Made by a program: the position numbers and the translations under genes. The notes below the pieces were generated by a model. The model was not told where the DNA came from. It made no database searches and was given only the letters and a program-made list of their open reading frames with translations. Of a stretch of DNA of 64,000 nucleotides, positions 10,704 through 19,820 are shown piece after piece (the stretch's first letter is position 1; each line of letters starts with the position of its first letter). Where the stretch lies: the NCBI GenBank assembly GCA_018457135.1, contig JAGGDU010000046.1, positions 139,516-203,515 on the forward strand, in the 5' to 3' direction. The stretch comes from Trichodesmium erythraeum GBRTRLIN201. GTDB lineage: Bacteria; Cyanobacteriota; Cyanobacteriia; Cyanobacteriales; Microcoleaceae.

Positions 10704-11414
10704 TTATGGGCATCCTTCTCCTTTACTTGAATTAAACTCTCCCTCTTCTATTCTCATGCTACCTAAGATAGTTTCAATAATTACGCATCGTTTAAAAGCA
10801 TCCTCCTTTGCCGTAGAAACACTAACAGCAAAAGGCAGTTCTTGGGGTAGTTCTTGGTCATCTACTTCTACTGCGCCTAAATTGTCAAACTGAATTACAC
10901 CATCTTCATCGTCTTTATAAGCTTTACAATTACCATCATCATCTTTAGTTTCACATTCTTTTACAGATAACTTAACCATTCCTGGCTTAATTTCACCATT
11001 AGCCCTTAAAGAATTCCATAAAAAACCATCAGAACCATCAGCATCGTTCTTAGGATAAGTTTCGCTAGGAGGATCCTCATCATCCCCAGGAGGATCATAA
11101 ATAACAAACCTTGGTGGATCGTTATAAGGTTTATTTGTGTCAGGATCTTTTTCATCATTGTAGCGGAATTGAAGTCTTTTCTTTACCTTCGTTGACTTAG
11201 CATCACTTTGTGCTGCCCTTAAGGCTTGAAGGACCCCATTATTAACTGTGCGGGTGCGTTGTCTATTGATAAAAGCATTCCAGCCGGGGAGAGCGATCGT
11301 GCTCAATATTCCTATGATCAGCACTACGAATATTAATTCTATTATAGTAAAACCTGTAGTAGATGTTTTTGGCTGGTTTCGTAGTAACGTTTTAAATAAA
11401 TTCAGAGGTTTCAT
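10704..11414 (-). CDS. Pseudopilin, HpsD-like position (GspH/FimT-type)
   Basis: 236 residues with a prepilin signal (TTG|FTIIELIFVVLIIGILSTI) after a ~20-residue leader, Glu+5, and a hydrophobic helix, then a long acidic loop region (DPPGDDEDPPSE) and a C-terminal GspH-like strand segment (KRCVIIETILGSMRI). It is 62 bp downstream of the hpsC-like gene and follows hpsA, hpsB and hpsC in order. By synteny with the hps locus described in Nostoc punctiforme it could be HpsD. That locus is needed for hormogonium polysaccharide secretion and motility. The symbol is withheld because sequence alone does not decide it. Confidence 0.8.
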   Translation of the reverse strand: MKPLNLFKTLLRNQPKTSTTGFTIIELIFVVLIIGILSTIALPGWNAFINRQRTRTVNNGVLQALRAAQSDAKSTKVKKRLQFRYNDEKDPDTNKPYNDPPRFVIYDPPGDDEDPPSETYPKNDADGSDGFLWNSLRANGEIKPGMVKLSVKECETKDDDGNCKAYKDDEDGVIQFDNLGAVEVDDQELPQELPFAVSVSTAKEDAFKRCVIIETILGSMRIEEGEFNSSKGEGCP

Positions 11415-11476
11415 ATTAGTTTTTTATCTAGATAGTCTGAAAATCTTTTTGATTTTTTGTGGTATTTATACTCGTA

Positions 11477-12493
11477 CTATTCCCCAAAGCCACTACGCGG
11501 TCCCACTTGTGCAGTTGCTTTTGGACAATATGGAGATTTTTTATACGTTGGAGGAGTTGTCGAATTGTCTTCTATGCAACTGAAGCCATCTCGACGGCGG
11601 CGCATAGCATTACCTAGAATTGTGACTCTAGCTAGCGTTTTACCTTTTGCTAATTCTGTTTGCTTTATTTCAGAGTCTTTTGTATAGTCACTTGCCGAGT
11701 CTAGGGTAAAGTCTTCTATGTAATTTACTAATACAACCGGGCTGTTACTGTAGTCTTCACCTTCTTTTTTAGTCCAGCCAGTAGGATTACTGTTATCATA
11801 GGAAGTGTAGCCCAAGTCTCGTTTAAATTTCTTTTTACTTCCTGAGCATTCTTCTGAGCGACCGTCAGTACCACAGAAATAGTTACCCCAATAATCTTTT
11901 ACCCCATCCTGTATTTCAAACCTAGCTATGCGCTTGGGGCAACTACTACCAGATGGCTGACACCAGATGCTATTCTTATCCTGCTCTTCTATTAAATAAT
12001 AAATAACTAACGACTGGACAAAGCCGTCGTCACACTTATTTTCATCTGCCGGACAATTAATAGACGTATCCTTATCGTCAATAGGTATAGAATGTTCTAT
12101 AAACTTTCGCTTCCAGAAAACAAGGATAGGGTCTTTGTCCTCATCCTCAGAGTGCGGTAGTTGCTTAATAAAATCATCATAGCTAGGGATAGGAGGAGTT
12201 TTGCCTGGTTCTCCAACATAGTCAGGCTCATAAACATAAAACGCTTGACTCATATCCTGAGCAATATAGCTAATAGCCGTTTGTAGCTCCTGCTCACTGT
12301 TAGCCTTTGCCTGCTCCCCCACATCTCGGTTGAGCATATCTACGGCAAAGGTCAATATTGGTACAATAATTATGCTCGCCACAGCTGTTGCTACTAGCAG
12401 TTCAGTCATTGTGAAACCACTTGTTAAATTGCTGGCTTTTTGTAGCTTGCTATTTGATAGGGCTTTTATTAGTAGTTTTTGCAAGTTGTACAT
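11477..12493 (-). CDS. hpsC: Pseudopilin, HpsC-like
   Basis: The chosen ATG gives 338 residues with a leader followed by TSG|FTMTELLVATAVASIIIVPIL, a prepilin cleavage and methylation signal with Glu+5. The large Cys-containing C-terminal domain (WCQPSGSSCPKR, NYFCGTDGRSEEC, CIEDNSTTPP) fits PilW/HpsC-type minor pilins. An upstream TTG (12598) would extend the frame into the end of hpsB by 52 bp. The ATG at 12493, with a TGGAA purine stretch before it, gives a sensible leader length and a 53-bp gap, so I prefer it. Immediate linkage to the hpsB- and hpsA-like genes supports the name. Confidence 0.75.
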   Translation of the reverse strand: MYNLQKLLIKALSNSKLQKASNLTSGFTMTELLVATAVASIIIVPILTFAVDMLNRDVGEQAKANSEQELQTAISYIAQDMSQAFYVYEPDYVGEPGKTPPIPSYDDFIKQLPHSEDEDKDPILVFWKRKFIEHSIPIDDKDTSINCPADENKCDDGFVQSLVIYYLIEEQDKNSIWCQPSGSSCPKRIARFEIQDGVKDYWGNYFCGTDGRSEECSGSKKKFKRDLGYTSYDNSNPTGWTKKEGEDYSNSPVVLVNYIEDFTLDSASDYTKDSEIKQTELAKGKTLARVTILGNAMRRRRDGFSCIEDNSTTPPTYKKSPYCPKATAQVGPRSGFGE

Positions 12494-12546
12494 TGTAAAT
12501 ACATTTCCAAACTTTTTAAGAGTTATTATCCGTGTTAGTCGTCTTT

Positions 12547-13278
12547 TTATTCTGTGCCACAATGTTTTTCTGAGTGTTTGTCTTTCACGCGATCGCAAAT
12601 ATTTTTAAATGAACCATAGAGTTTCTTTGGAGCTATCTCTGTTGTTGTTTTAAACAGTGCCCTTTCTTTATCGCCATATCTAGTAGCCAACCCTGCATTA
12701 TTAGAATAAGTCGATATGGTCTCATTCAACAGCTCAAACCCTTCGACGCCCCCACCCCTATAAACCCACACAAATAATTCGTAGCCATACTCAGGTTTCT
12801 CGTAATCCCCATGAAACCCTACAGCATATACAATCATATCTGTCAACCCTTTGCAGTCACCTCCGTCTCCTCCATCAACGCAGTATAAGTTGGAAGCAAC
12901 TCCAAGGTGATTTACAGCTGTTTTACAATACTTCTTTGGGTTTAGTTTTTTGAGGTCTAGATCTTTGCAGTCTAGCTCTGTTGGAACCTTTACCCCTTGA
13001 ACTGTGCTCCATCCCTCTGGATCAGTGAGAGCTATTTTTGGAGGCTCTATATCCCCTTGCCTCACAGCATCAATATAACTCCTGGCCGCTTGCGTCGCCA
13101 GTTCGACCCGTCGTGCCTGCACCCGCCTCCCCACTGATAAAGCAACAACCGGAGCAATAGCGCTCATTGTTGTCGCTACGAGAACCATCGCCACCAACCC
13201 TTCCAGGATAGTGTAACCTGAATTAGGATTAGTTTGTTGCCATTTTAGGATTTTTTGCTGAATTTGTTGTTTATTCAT
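12547..13278 (-). CDS. hpsB: Pseudopilin, HpsB-like
   Basis: 243 residues. A short leader precedes NSG|YTILEGLVAMVLVATTMSAI, a prepilin signal with the conserved Glu and hydrophobic helix, then ARRVELATQAARSYIDAVRQ, typical of HpsB/PilV-like minor pilins. The following segment has paired cysteines (LDCKDLDLKK, KKYCKTA, LYCVDGGDGGDCKG). It lies between hpsA and hpsC on the same strand. The family is linked to export of the polysaccharide that gliding filaments need; minor pilins are thought to prime or gate the type IV pilus-like apparatus. The GAGGGAGCT ribosome-binding site stands just before the ATG. Confidence 0.78.
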   Translation of the reverse strand: MNKQQIQQKILKWQQTNPNSGYTILEGLVAMVLVATTMSAIAPVVALSVGRRVQARRVELATQAARSYIDAVRQGDIEPPKIALTDPEGWSTVQGVKVPTELDCKDLDLKKLNPKKYCKTAVNHLGVASNLYCVDGGDGGDCKGLTDMIVYAVGFHGDYEKPEYGYELFVWVYRGGGVEGFELLNETISTYSNNAGLATRYGDKERALFKTTTEIAPKKLYGSFKNICDRVKDKHSEKHCGTE

Positions 13279-13722
13279 AGCTCCCTCATAAAACTGATAT
13301 AAAACCTCATAACAAGTAACATTTTTATGTTTACTTCCTACCTTGGCTGAGACCGCCGGCGGTTACTCACCCACAAGTATTAATACTCAAGTATACCCCA
13401 TTTTTTTCAATTAATGCTTGCATATCTACGGGGTCTATAGAAACTCGACGGTTAGGGCCATCATAAGCCCTGAGATTCAATAGCATATCTTTAACATCAC
13501 CACACCTACTTTTTTGATTTAATTATATTTTGCCAAATATTGCAGAAAGAGGTAATAGGATAGATAGAAAATTTTAAGGATAAGACTCACGAAGAAACCG
13601 GGTTGATCAAATAAATTTTGTGGTTTAAACAACAACAACTATGGGAATAAACCCGGTTCCTTATTTGGGTGCGTGAGCCTTGAAATCTTGACCTCTACAA
13701 GATGTCTATTGATTTTTAGGTT
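13279..13722. other. Intergenic region between hpsA and hpsB
   Basis: 444 bp on the minus-strand path from hpsA to hpsB. Contains a 12-bp palindrome ACCGCCGGCGGT near 13350 and a large stem-loop (13582-13681) just after the hpsA stop. This spacing suggests that hpsB, hpsC and the following pseudopilin may have their own promoter. Confidence 0.55.
13582..13681 (-). terminator. Nested inverted repeat after hpsA
   Basis: Outer arms AAGACTCACG (13582-13591) and CGTGAGCCTT (13672-13681) enclose inner arms GAAACCGGGTT and AACCCGGTTCC. It sits ~40 bp downstream of the hpsA stop. It may act as a terminator or attenuator, or be a cyanobacterial repeat of the 'AAACCGGGTT' kind. A related arm sequence appears at 54748-54806. 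Confidence 0.55.
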
Positions 13723-16700
13723 TTATTTTGTCGATTTGTCACAGAATGCCTCGGGACGATAACCATCAGGAGTCGCGTTTTCAACAAAATTGCCATCGTC
13801 GTCTATGACTTTAGAACACAACAAAGTTTTTACCCACCTATCATCGAAACTTACTTCCCGATAATACCTGTCTGGTTTACCACTTGAGTCTTCCCCGCTC
13901 AGTAGTTGAGAAAAGTAGTCGGGGGGCTGAGATAACAAACCTACATCATATCCCCAGTTACGATCAGGTGGTAGGAAGTATCCCACCCTAGAGCCCCTTT
14001 TATCAATTACGTAGTTGTTGATTTTATAGGAACCCGGATATCCAAAATCGGTGGATACTTTATCCAAAAGATGTGGATAAGGTGCAGTAGCATAGGCACT
14101 ACGACTTAATTGCATGAAACTACCAGTGATCTTGGCAGTAAAGTTGTTGTTCTTGTCTTTTGCCCAGTTTTCTAGGAAACGAGGCAAGTTTTGTAAACCA
14201 CCATTGCTTTCTCCAGGACGAGGTGGCACGTCACCAGAGCCTACTATTAAGTTAAATATAGTATCTCCAGAAGCTCGGGTTAGCCACCTTGGCCCATTGT
14301 TTAGAGTTGTGTTATTCTCGCTTGGTAGTGTGGCTTGAGTCTCTTCAGGTGTTTCTGTTGGTAGATAGTTTTGTAGAACAGGTATTAGTAAAGGTTGTTG
14401 AACTGTTACTTCCTGCAAATAAGCCAAAGGATATTGGTTGCCATAGTTGTGATCATTTGGGTTGTTGCTGTGTGGCACAGGAGGATTGCTAGAAGAAGTT
14501 CTGAACCAGAGAGCATTTTCAGCTAGCCTAGGTAGGCTACCGCCGCTGTAGGGGAAAACATTCACCAGCTCATTATTATTTATTCCTATTGGAATTGGTA
14601 AACTACTGTCTAATATTAACTCGTTATTTGTATTCCGAGCAAACGCTACACGTCTTGGGTAACGGCGATCCTCAGCCTCTAGTGGGGGGCGAGCTGTTGT
14701 GCCTGCAACTAAATTATTGACACTTGTTCCAACTAGTTCAGATCCTTTCTCATCACTATTGACAGCATTGTTACCCACAAACCAATCACCAGGCCCACAA
14801 GAAAACACAGTAGGTTTACGACAGATCTCCATTACATACTCTGGGAAATTTCCACGTCGCTGAACAGGCGTCACATAATTATTGAAGTAAGAACTATTGA
14901 CAGCAGGACCATTATTATTAGTCGCGTAATTCTTATCTGTTCGAGCCCCAGTTCCTGTAATATCAGCACCGCTACTCAGGCCATTGGTAACAAAATTGTT
15001 CTCATAGAAACCATTTAACATCCGAGCGCCAGCAACAGTAACATCGCTGGCTGAGACGTTGGTATTTGTGTTTTGTCTGTCGCCGTCTAGGTCAAAGTTT
15101 AATGCTGTTTCGTCAAACGGCCCTCCTACAGGGTATCCTACTTTGAGGGGGCTACCAGCATTATTTCTCAGATCAAAATCTCCTTCATCACGAAAACCCG
15201 TACGAAAACCTTCAGATAACAAAGTAATGGCATCTGACACCACAGTTGCGGGACGCCAACTATCTCCTTGTGTGCACTTAGGAAGCCTAGGATCTCCAGG
15301 ACGACAAGCAAAATTAGGATTTATCTTATTTTTAGTGCGAGTATAGAAATTACTCCAGTTAGATGTTAACTCGTCATTAAACTCCTCTTGAGTATGAAGA
15401 TTAAAATTACCTTTAATATACACTGGCAAATTAGTGACTAAGGTTAAACCCTTTTCTTTTACTACATCGGACAGTTTCTTAACGCCATCATCATTTTGGC
15501 CATCGTTATTATTATCATTTCTAGCTAGACGCTCACCATTGATCAACATTATGCCATTAGGTCGTCGAGTCGGATCTAACTTATAGTCTGTGGGACTTAA
15601 AGCCTTAGTCCTGTCCTCATCTATGCCTGTTCCTTCACTATTTTGAGATCGATCGCTCCTATCTGGCAAAGCATCATCCCGACTAGCATAAATAATACCG
15701 CTATATGGGAGTAAATATTCTTTTTTTAGTCCCGTTGATACCTCACTAGGAATTGCGCTACCAAAAGAAGATATACTTTGATTTCTCATTTGACCTAAGT
15801 CCAATTGAGTCAAGCGAATTTCCAGAGGTTGCCGCTCCTCTAAGGGCAGGTTATATTCTGCTTTTAATTGGGCTGGTTCAGCTAGAGTGCTATTAAGGGT
15901 AAAAGTCTCGTCAACATTAGGGGTACTGACGTTATCCGCATGTATAGCTTTTATTTGTCTGGCATCCAATAGAGTTACTTCTTTAATTACACCATCAGCA
16001 ATAGTTACTCCAGGGGAAGGACTGTTAGTTGAAGTCAATGTGCCGTCTAATATATCCAAAGAACAGAGAGTAGAATCTATTGCTGCTTGTTCTGCTAAAG
16101 TGAGTTCGTTACCATTAGACAACCTTCTTAAAGCTTTTCGCAGAGGCTCGTTAGCAAACCTGCCATTTGGAAAAACCATGTTTGCTTGTGTTCCCAGTTC
16201 AGATGGGCTTGTTCCGGAAAACAAACCTGTAGTTGCGTCAAAACTAGCAGTCGTTGGTCTACTTGTTTTTGGTGGTGGGTAAACCACACCGTTGTTTGAG
16301 TTACCATCTGGTGCTGCACCAAACCCTACGTCTGGTAACGGCGATAGGTTTTTTGCTGTTTTCCTGCTTGTTGGGTCGTAGTAACTACTAATACAAGCAA
16401 TAGGAGCTTGTTCGTTGTCTGTAGAATCAGATCTTTGGTCAATGGGGTCTCGTGCGTAGTGATACAACACTGTTGCACGCATTATCAGATCTCCTTTGGC
16501 ATACTGGGGAGTATCTGGGTCAATTGTCGGAAGTTGAGAGGGATATAAAGATGTATCTAGAGGCCAATTTGGGCCTTGAGATGGAAGCGTAACACTGTTC
16601 ACTTTAGCCCCAGGACTAGGCGACATTGGCATAGTATCTGGCCAGACAACTGTATATTGTTCAGTCTGAGGAGTTGCTGGGTCATCATAGGGGTTTCCTG

Positions 16701-18570
16701 GAGGTGGCGGCAGAAAAGAATTCTGGCGCTTATAAACTCCTGCTCCTGTAATTATACGTAAGCCACCAACGCCCTCTAAAGCATCTTCAGGCACTTGCGC
16801 CGCCGCCTTTTCCCAAAAGCCACCCCGATCTGTAGAACCCACATCAGGTAGTTCTGTGACGCGAGGTTTACGGGTACGAAGAGGATCATTGATTTGGTTT
16901 CCATCATCATCAAGCCATTTTCCACCTGTTTCTTGTGGATAAAAGACAAACTTAGAATCATTTGGGCTGGAGACGTCTTTAGAATCATCCCACCATTCAA
17001 CTGGCAGGTTATTTCCTACAAGTATACGTTCTCCCAAAAAATTCTCTGGGCGATCATCTTGTTGATCATCTGGTTTCCTTGCTTTTAGTTGATCATTTTT
17101 GAGAGACAATTTAGTTTCAGCGTCTGTTGGCAGTATCCATTTATCTGGTGGTTTAAGTGTATTACCACTATTTTCAGGAGTATCTGTCGGATCATATACA
17201 TCAGATGGGCTTACTTCTGCAAAAGTTACTCTTCTGGTTCTATCGCGGAAGTAAAGACCTATTATCTCGCGACGTATTTCTTTCTCCCTATCTTCGTCAC
17301 CTTCTTTTCCTTCCTTCTTAAGCTGCTTCTCTACTTGGCTTTTAACTATTTCAGGGTCTTGTGTTTTATTTTTGTCCACTTGATCGTCAACCATAACCTC
17401 AATACGCTTACTGTATGCGTTGTTGTTATACATTGCCTCAAAAGCATTGTTATTCACAGACTGATCTGTAGTGGTAATTTTGTCTGTTGTTACAGTTACC
17501 CCTTGGCCCTGAAATAAATCTACCTCTACGTCGTTTCTCTCGTCTTTATTACTTGACATTCCATTAACAACGTTTCCCCCAACAATGATCTTGCTATTTT
17601 CTGCTTGATAGAAGCAAGACTCATTACTACTTACTTGATATAAGCGTAAAGCGTTCTCAAAAGGAGAAACTACTAAGTTACTGTTTGTTACAATTCTCCC
17701 ATTCAGACGAAAAGCCGGACCTGGAGATATTTCCAAATCATCTTGATATACCACAGCATTGTTGCTCAGAGGAACTCTTTTCCAGTCCTCTTGATATTCC
17801 AGAGCAGTAATAGATGGGTTTGTTTTATTTTCCTGTATAGGAACAGCCACTGTGTAGACAAAAAAACTTTTGATGAAATCACCTGTTGCTGTGTTTTTAT
17901 ACCAGCCATTCCCTGTTGAGCTTAAGTCTCCAGAGCAGTCTTCCTTTTGCAGTGTTCCTACAGCTACTGGCGGAGTTCTTGCTTGTAAAGGTGTTTTCGC
18001 CCTCTTGTCAAGGGGAGTCTTGAGATATATGCCATATATTACATAATGATCATCGTCTCCATCTCCATTTGTGTCAAAAGGAAACCTCCACGCAGTTGTG
18101 ATCTCATCTTCCGTTTTAGGATCGTTATCGTTGTAAGTCACCTTTAAGCGCCTTTCATCTGGAAACTTATACCTCTGATCAATGGCATCACTTAAATATG
18201 CGTCAACTCCTCGCTCACTAGGTGTTTGCCCCCTTGGTAAAGTAGGATCTTCCCTCAATAAATACTGAAGTTTAGCCTCCGCCCTATCAAGAGCAGGAGC
18301 AGCTAAACTCAGGGCTTCTTGGCTTGCTGTAACTTTGCTAACTTGTTCAGCTCGATCAAAAGACCGCAGTAATATAGCTGAAGTCAGTAATACTACTGCC
18401 AACATTACCATTGTAGCTGTTGGGAGCACAAACCCTGCATTAAAAAGGTTACCATTAACTTGTTTGCCTGGAGCGATCGCCCTGACAAACCCCTTAGCCA
18501 GTAGCCTTAGTTGTCTTCTTATCTTTGTGAGTCTACTATTGATATTTTTTAAAATACGATGGTAATACAT
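13723..18570 (-). CDS. hpsA: HpsA-like giant surface/secretion protein
   Basis: 1615 residues. A basic N-terminus precedes a single pilin-like hydrophobic helix (about residues 45-70: NAGFVLPTATMVMLAVVLLT) and a heptad-like segment (QEALSLAAPALDRAEAKLQYLL). The rest is a very large, Asn/Asp/Pro-rich, membrane-free ectodomain with scattered Cys. This matches HpsA, defined in Nostoc punctiforme hormogonia as required for motility-linked polysaccharide. Size and the adjacent pseudopilins and glycosyltransferases agree. The C-terminus ends with paired cysteines (LLCSKVIDDDG, EAFCDKSTK). No enzymatic motif is visible. Many antisense open frames in this gene are shadows. Confidence 0.85.
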   Translation of the reverse strand: MYYHRILKNINSRLTKIRRQLRLLAKGFVRAIAPGKQVNGNLFNAGFVLPTATMVMLAVVLLTSAILLRSFDRAEQVSKVTASQEALSLAAPALDRAEAKLQYLLREDPTLPRGQTPSERGVDAYLSDAIDQRYKFPDERRLKVTYNDNDPKTEDEITTAWRFPFDTNGDGDDDHYVIYGIYLKTPLDKRAKTPLQARTPPVAVGTLQKEDCSGDLSSTGNGWYKNTATGDFIKSFFVYTVAVPIQENKTNPSITALEYQEDWKRVPLSNNAVVYQDDLEISPGPAFRLNGRIVTNSNLVVSPFENALRLYQVSSNESCFYQAENSKIIVGGNVVNGMSSNKDERNDVEVDLFQGQGVTVTTDKITTTDQSVNNNAFEAMYNNNAYSKRIEVMVDDQVDKNKTQDPEIVKSQVEKQLKKEGKEGDEDREKEIRREIIGLYFRDRTRRVTFAEVSPSDVYDPTDTPENSGNTLKPPDKWILPTDAETKLSLKNDQLKARKPDDQQDDRPENFLGERILVGNNLPVEWWDDSKDVSSPNDSKFVFYPQETGGKWLDDDGNQINDPLRTRKPRVTELPDVGSTDRGGFWEKAAAQVPEDALEGVGGLRIITGAGVYKRQNSFLPPPPGNPYDDPATPQTEQYTVVWPDTMPMSPSPGAKVNSVTLPSQGPNWPLDTSLYPSQLPTIDPDTPQYAKGDLIMRATVLYHYARDPIDQRSDSTDNEQAPIACISSYYDPTSRKTAKNLSPLPDVGFGAAPDGNSNNGVVYPPPKTSRPTTASFDATTGLFSGTSPSELGTQANMVFPNGRFANEPLRKALRRLSNGNELTLAEQAAIDSTLCSLDILDGTLTSTNSPSPGVTIADGVIKEVTLLDARQIKAIHADNVSTPNVDETFTLNSTLAEPAQLKAEYNLPLEERQPLEIRLTQLDLGQMRNQSISSFGSAIPSEVSTGLKKEYLLPYSGIIYASRDDALPDRSDRSQNSEGTGIDEDRTKALSPTDYKLDPTRRPNGIMLINGERLARNDNNNDGQNDDGVKKLSDVVKEKGLTLVTNLPVYIKGNFNLHTQEEFNDELTSNWSNFYTRTKNKINPNFACRPGDPRLPKCTQGDSWRPATVVSDAITLLSEGFRTGFRDEGDFDLRNNAGSPLKVGYPVGGPFDETALNFDLDGDRQNTNTNVSASDVTVAGARMLNGFYENNFVTNGLSSGADITGTGARTDKNYATNNNGPAVNSSYFNNYVTPVQRRGNFPEYVMEICRKPTVFSCGPGDWFVGNNAVNSDEKGSELVGTSVNNLVAGTTARPPLEAEDRRYPRRVAFARNTNNELILDSSLPIPIGINNNELVNVFPYSGGSLPRLAENALWFRTSSSNPPVPHSNNPNDHNYGNQYPLAYLQEVTVQQPLLIPVLQNYLPTETPEETQATLPSENNTTLNNGPRWLTRASGDTIFNLIVGSGDVPPRPGESNGGLQNLPRFLENWAKDKNNNFTAKITGSFMQLSRSAYATAPYPHLLDKVSTDFGYPGSYKINNYVIDKRGSRVGYFLPPDRNWGYDVGLLSQPPDYFSQLLSGEDSSGKPDRYYREVSFDDRWVKTLLCSKVIDDDGNFVENATPDGYRPEAFCDKSTK

Positions 18571-18913
18571 AGGCTCTTACTTAATATTTAATATTCTTGG
18601 TATTACCTAATAAGATTTGTTATTAGGAACTCAAGCCATTACTTTTCATATTGCCCATATTGACTAAAAAAATTACACTGCCATAACAAATTGACTTAAA
18701 TTAATATTTTAGCTTGACTAGGTCTAGATTTTTTTCCTCTCCCTGAATTAAAAACAGAAGCAGGCTATTGAAATAGAGCCAAAGCTTAGGGAGAGCAACC
18801 TACTACCCATGAGACGAGGCAAAATATTTAATAAAAGTAGACTCCTTGAACATTGGATCCTAATTTCATCCTCCGCCCCAGGAGTTGACACCGAGAAGTA
18901 TGTCAATATAGTC
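18571..18913. other. Intergenic region upstream of hpsA
   Basis: 343 bp between the minus-strand sulfotransferase and hpsA. Probably holds the hpsA promoter. No confident site seen. A somewhat GC-richer stretch at 18840-18900 has no match I recognise. Confidence 0.45.
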
Positions 18914-19765
18914 CTATGATTTTAATAATTCTAAGTTAAACCCAGAAATATTATCCAATATATATTGCTTCTGAGATTCATCAAAGATTTTATTGAACTT
19001 GTCAGAACCAAATTTTTTAATTTCCTGACTAACTGTTCTCCCCCCTTTCTCTGAACTTAAAAACGTAGCAGCTTGACTGTAACTTGTGATCATCGTTTCA
19101 TCAAACTCTAGAGATAGAAAATTACATACCCTCTTGATCATAGCAGAAGTATTTGTAACAAGCTCGTCATAACTCAGCAAAATATGATTAGATTTCTGAG
19201 AATACTTCATACTAATTTCTATTGACTCCTTCCATCTTTCTAGGCAGCGGTTTATGTCCCATGCCCCATACCATTCTTGAGGATATTTATGAGTCACTTC
19301 ATACAAAGAAGCTACCACATCAGAACCATTTCTTAAAAGATGGATCATTCTAGCTTCAGGTAACATCTTTTCTATGTAGTCTAAATAAAGCAAATGGTCC
19401 GGTGTTTTTTCTAGCCACAGACTCTTACCTTCTTCTACAGTTAAAATATTTAAGACCTTAATAAAACTACGAGTATATAAATCTATAAAATCTAGAATGG
19501 GAATTTTAGGAAAATATTTTAACATTTCTGGGCGATTAATTTGATTTTTAAAGTATTGATTTAAATGTGGTTTTAAACGCCGGGAAATTAATCCAAATTT
19601 TTTTCGCTTAGGCTCATACTTAGCTACTCCATAGAGAAAAAACTTAGTTTCAGGAAAAGAAGCTATTTCAGGATGAGTTGCCAATATACTTTGTAATAAT
19701 GTTGTCCCAGAACGAGGACATCCAAAAATAAAAATAGGTGCTTGAAGTTTTGGTTTCATAATCAC
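18914..19765 (-). CDS. Sulfotransferase family protein
   Basis: 283 residues. The N-terminal 5'-phosphosulfate-binding loop is clear (IFIFGCPRSGTTLLQSILAT, ~12-31). The 3'-phosphate-binding region follows (EARMIHLLRNGSDVVASLYE), with WLEKTPDHLLY between them. This matches the PAPS-dependent sulfotransferase fold (Sulfotransfer_1/3), transferring sulfate from PAPS to a hydroxyl, often on glycans. There is no signal peptide or membrane helix. Its position inside a glycosyltransferase and hpsA block suggests, but does not prove, that the exported polysaccharide or a lipid-linked precursor is sulfated. The neighbour at 20896-21678 is a second, damaged family member. Confidence 0.88.
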   Translation of the reverse strand: MIMKPKLQAPIFIFGCPRSGTTLLQSILATHPEIASFPETKFFLYGVAKYEPKRKKFGLISRRLKPHLNQYFKNQINRPEMLKYFPKIPILDFIDLYTRSFIKVLNILTVEEGKSLWLEKTPDHLLYLDYIEKMLPEARMIHLLRNGSDVVASLYEVTHKYPQEWYGAWDINRCLERWKESIEISMKYSQKSNHILLSYDELVTNTSAMIKRVCNFLSLEFDETMITSYSQAATFLSSEKGGRTVSQEIKKFGSDKFNKIFDESQKQYILDNISGFNLELLKS

Positions 19766-19820
19766 CTTTTAATTAATGAAAAATTATAAACGCAAAAATC
19801 AAAATATTCTCCATTTTTTC

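Noticed and set aside
13388-13402. AAGTATACCCCA resembling the nif TACCCCA motif
   Set aside because: Only the last 9 bases match, without neighbouring copies or a nif gene; likely chance.
17089-17517. 142-codon open frame antisense to hpsA
   Set aside because: It lies opposite a confidently assigned 1615-codon gene and has low-complexity hydrophobic content; typical shadow frame.
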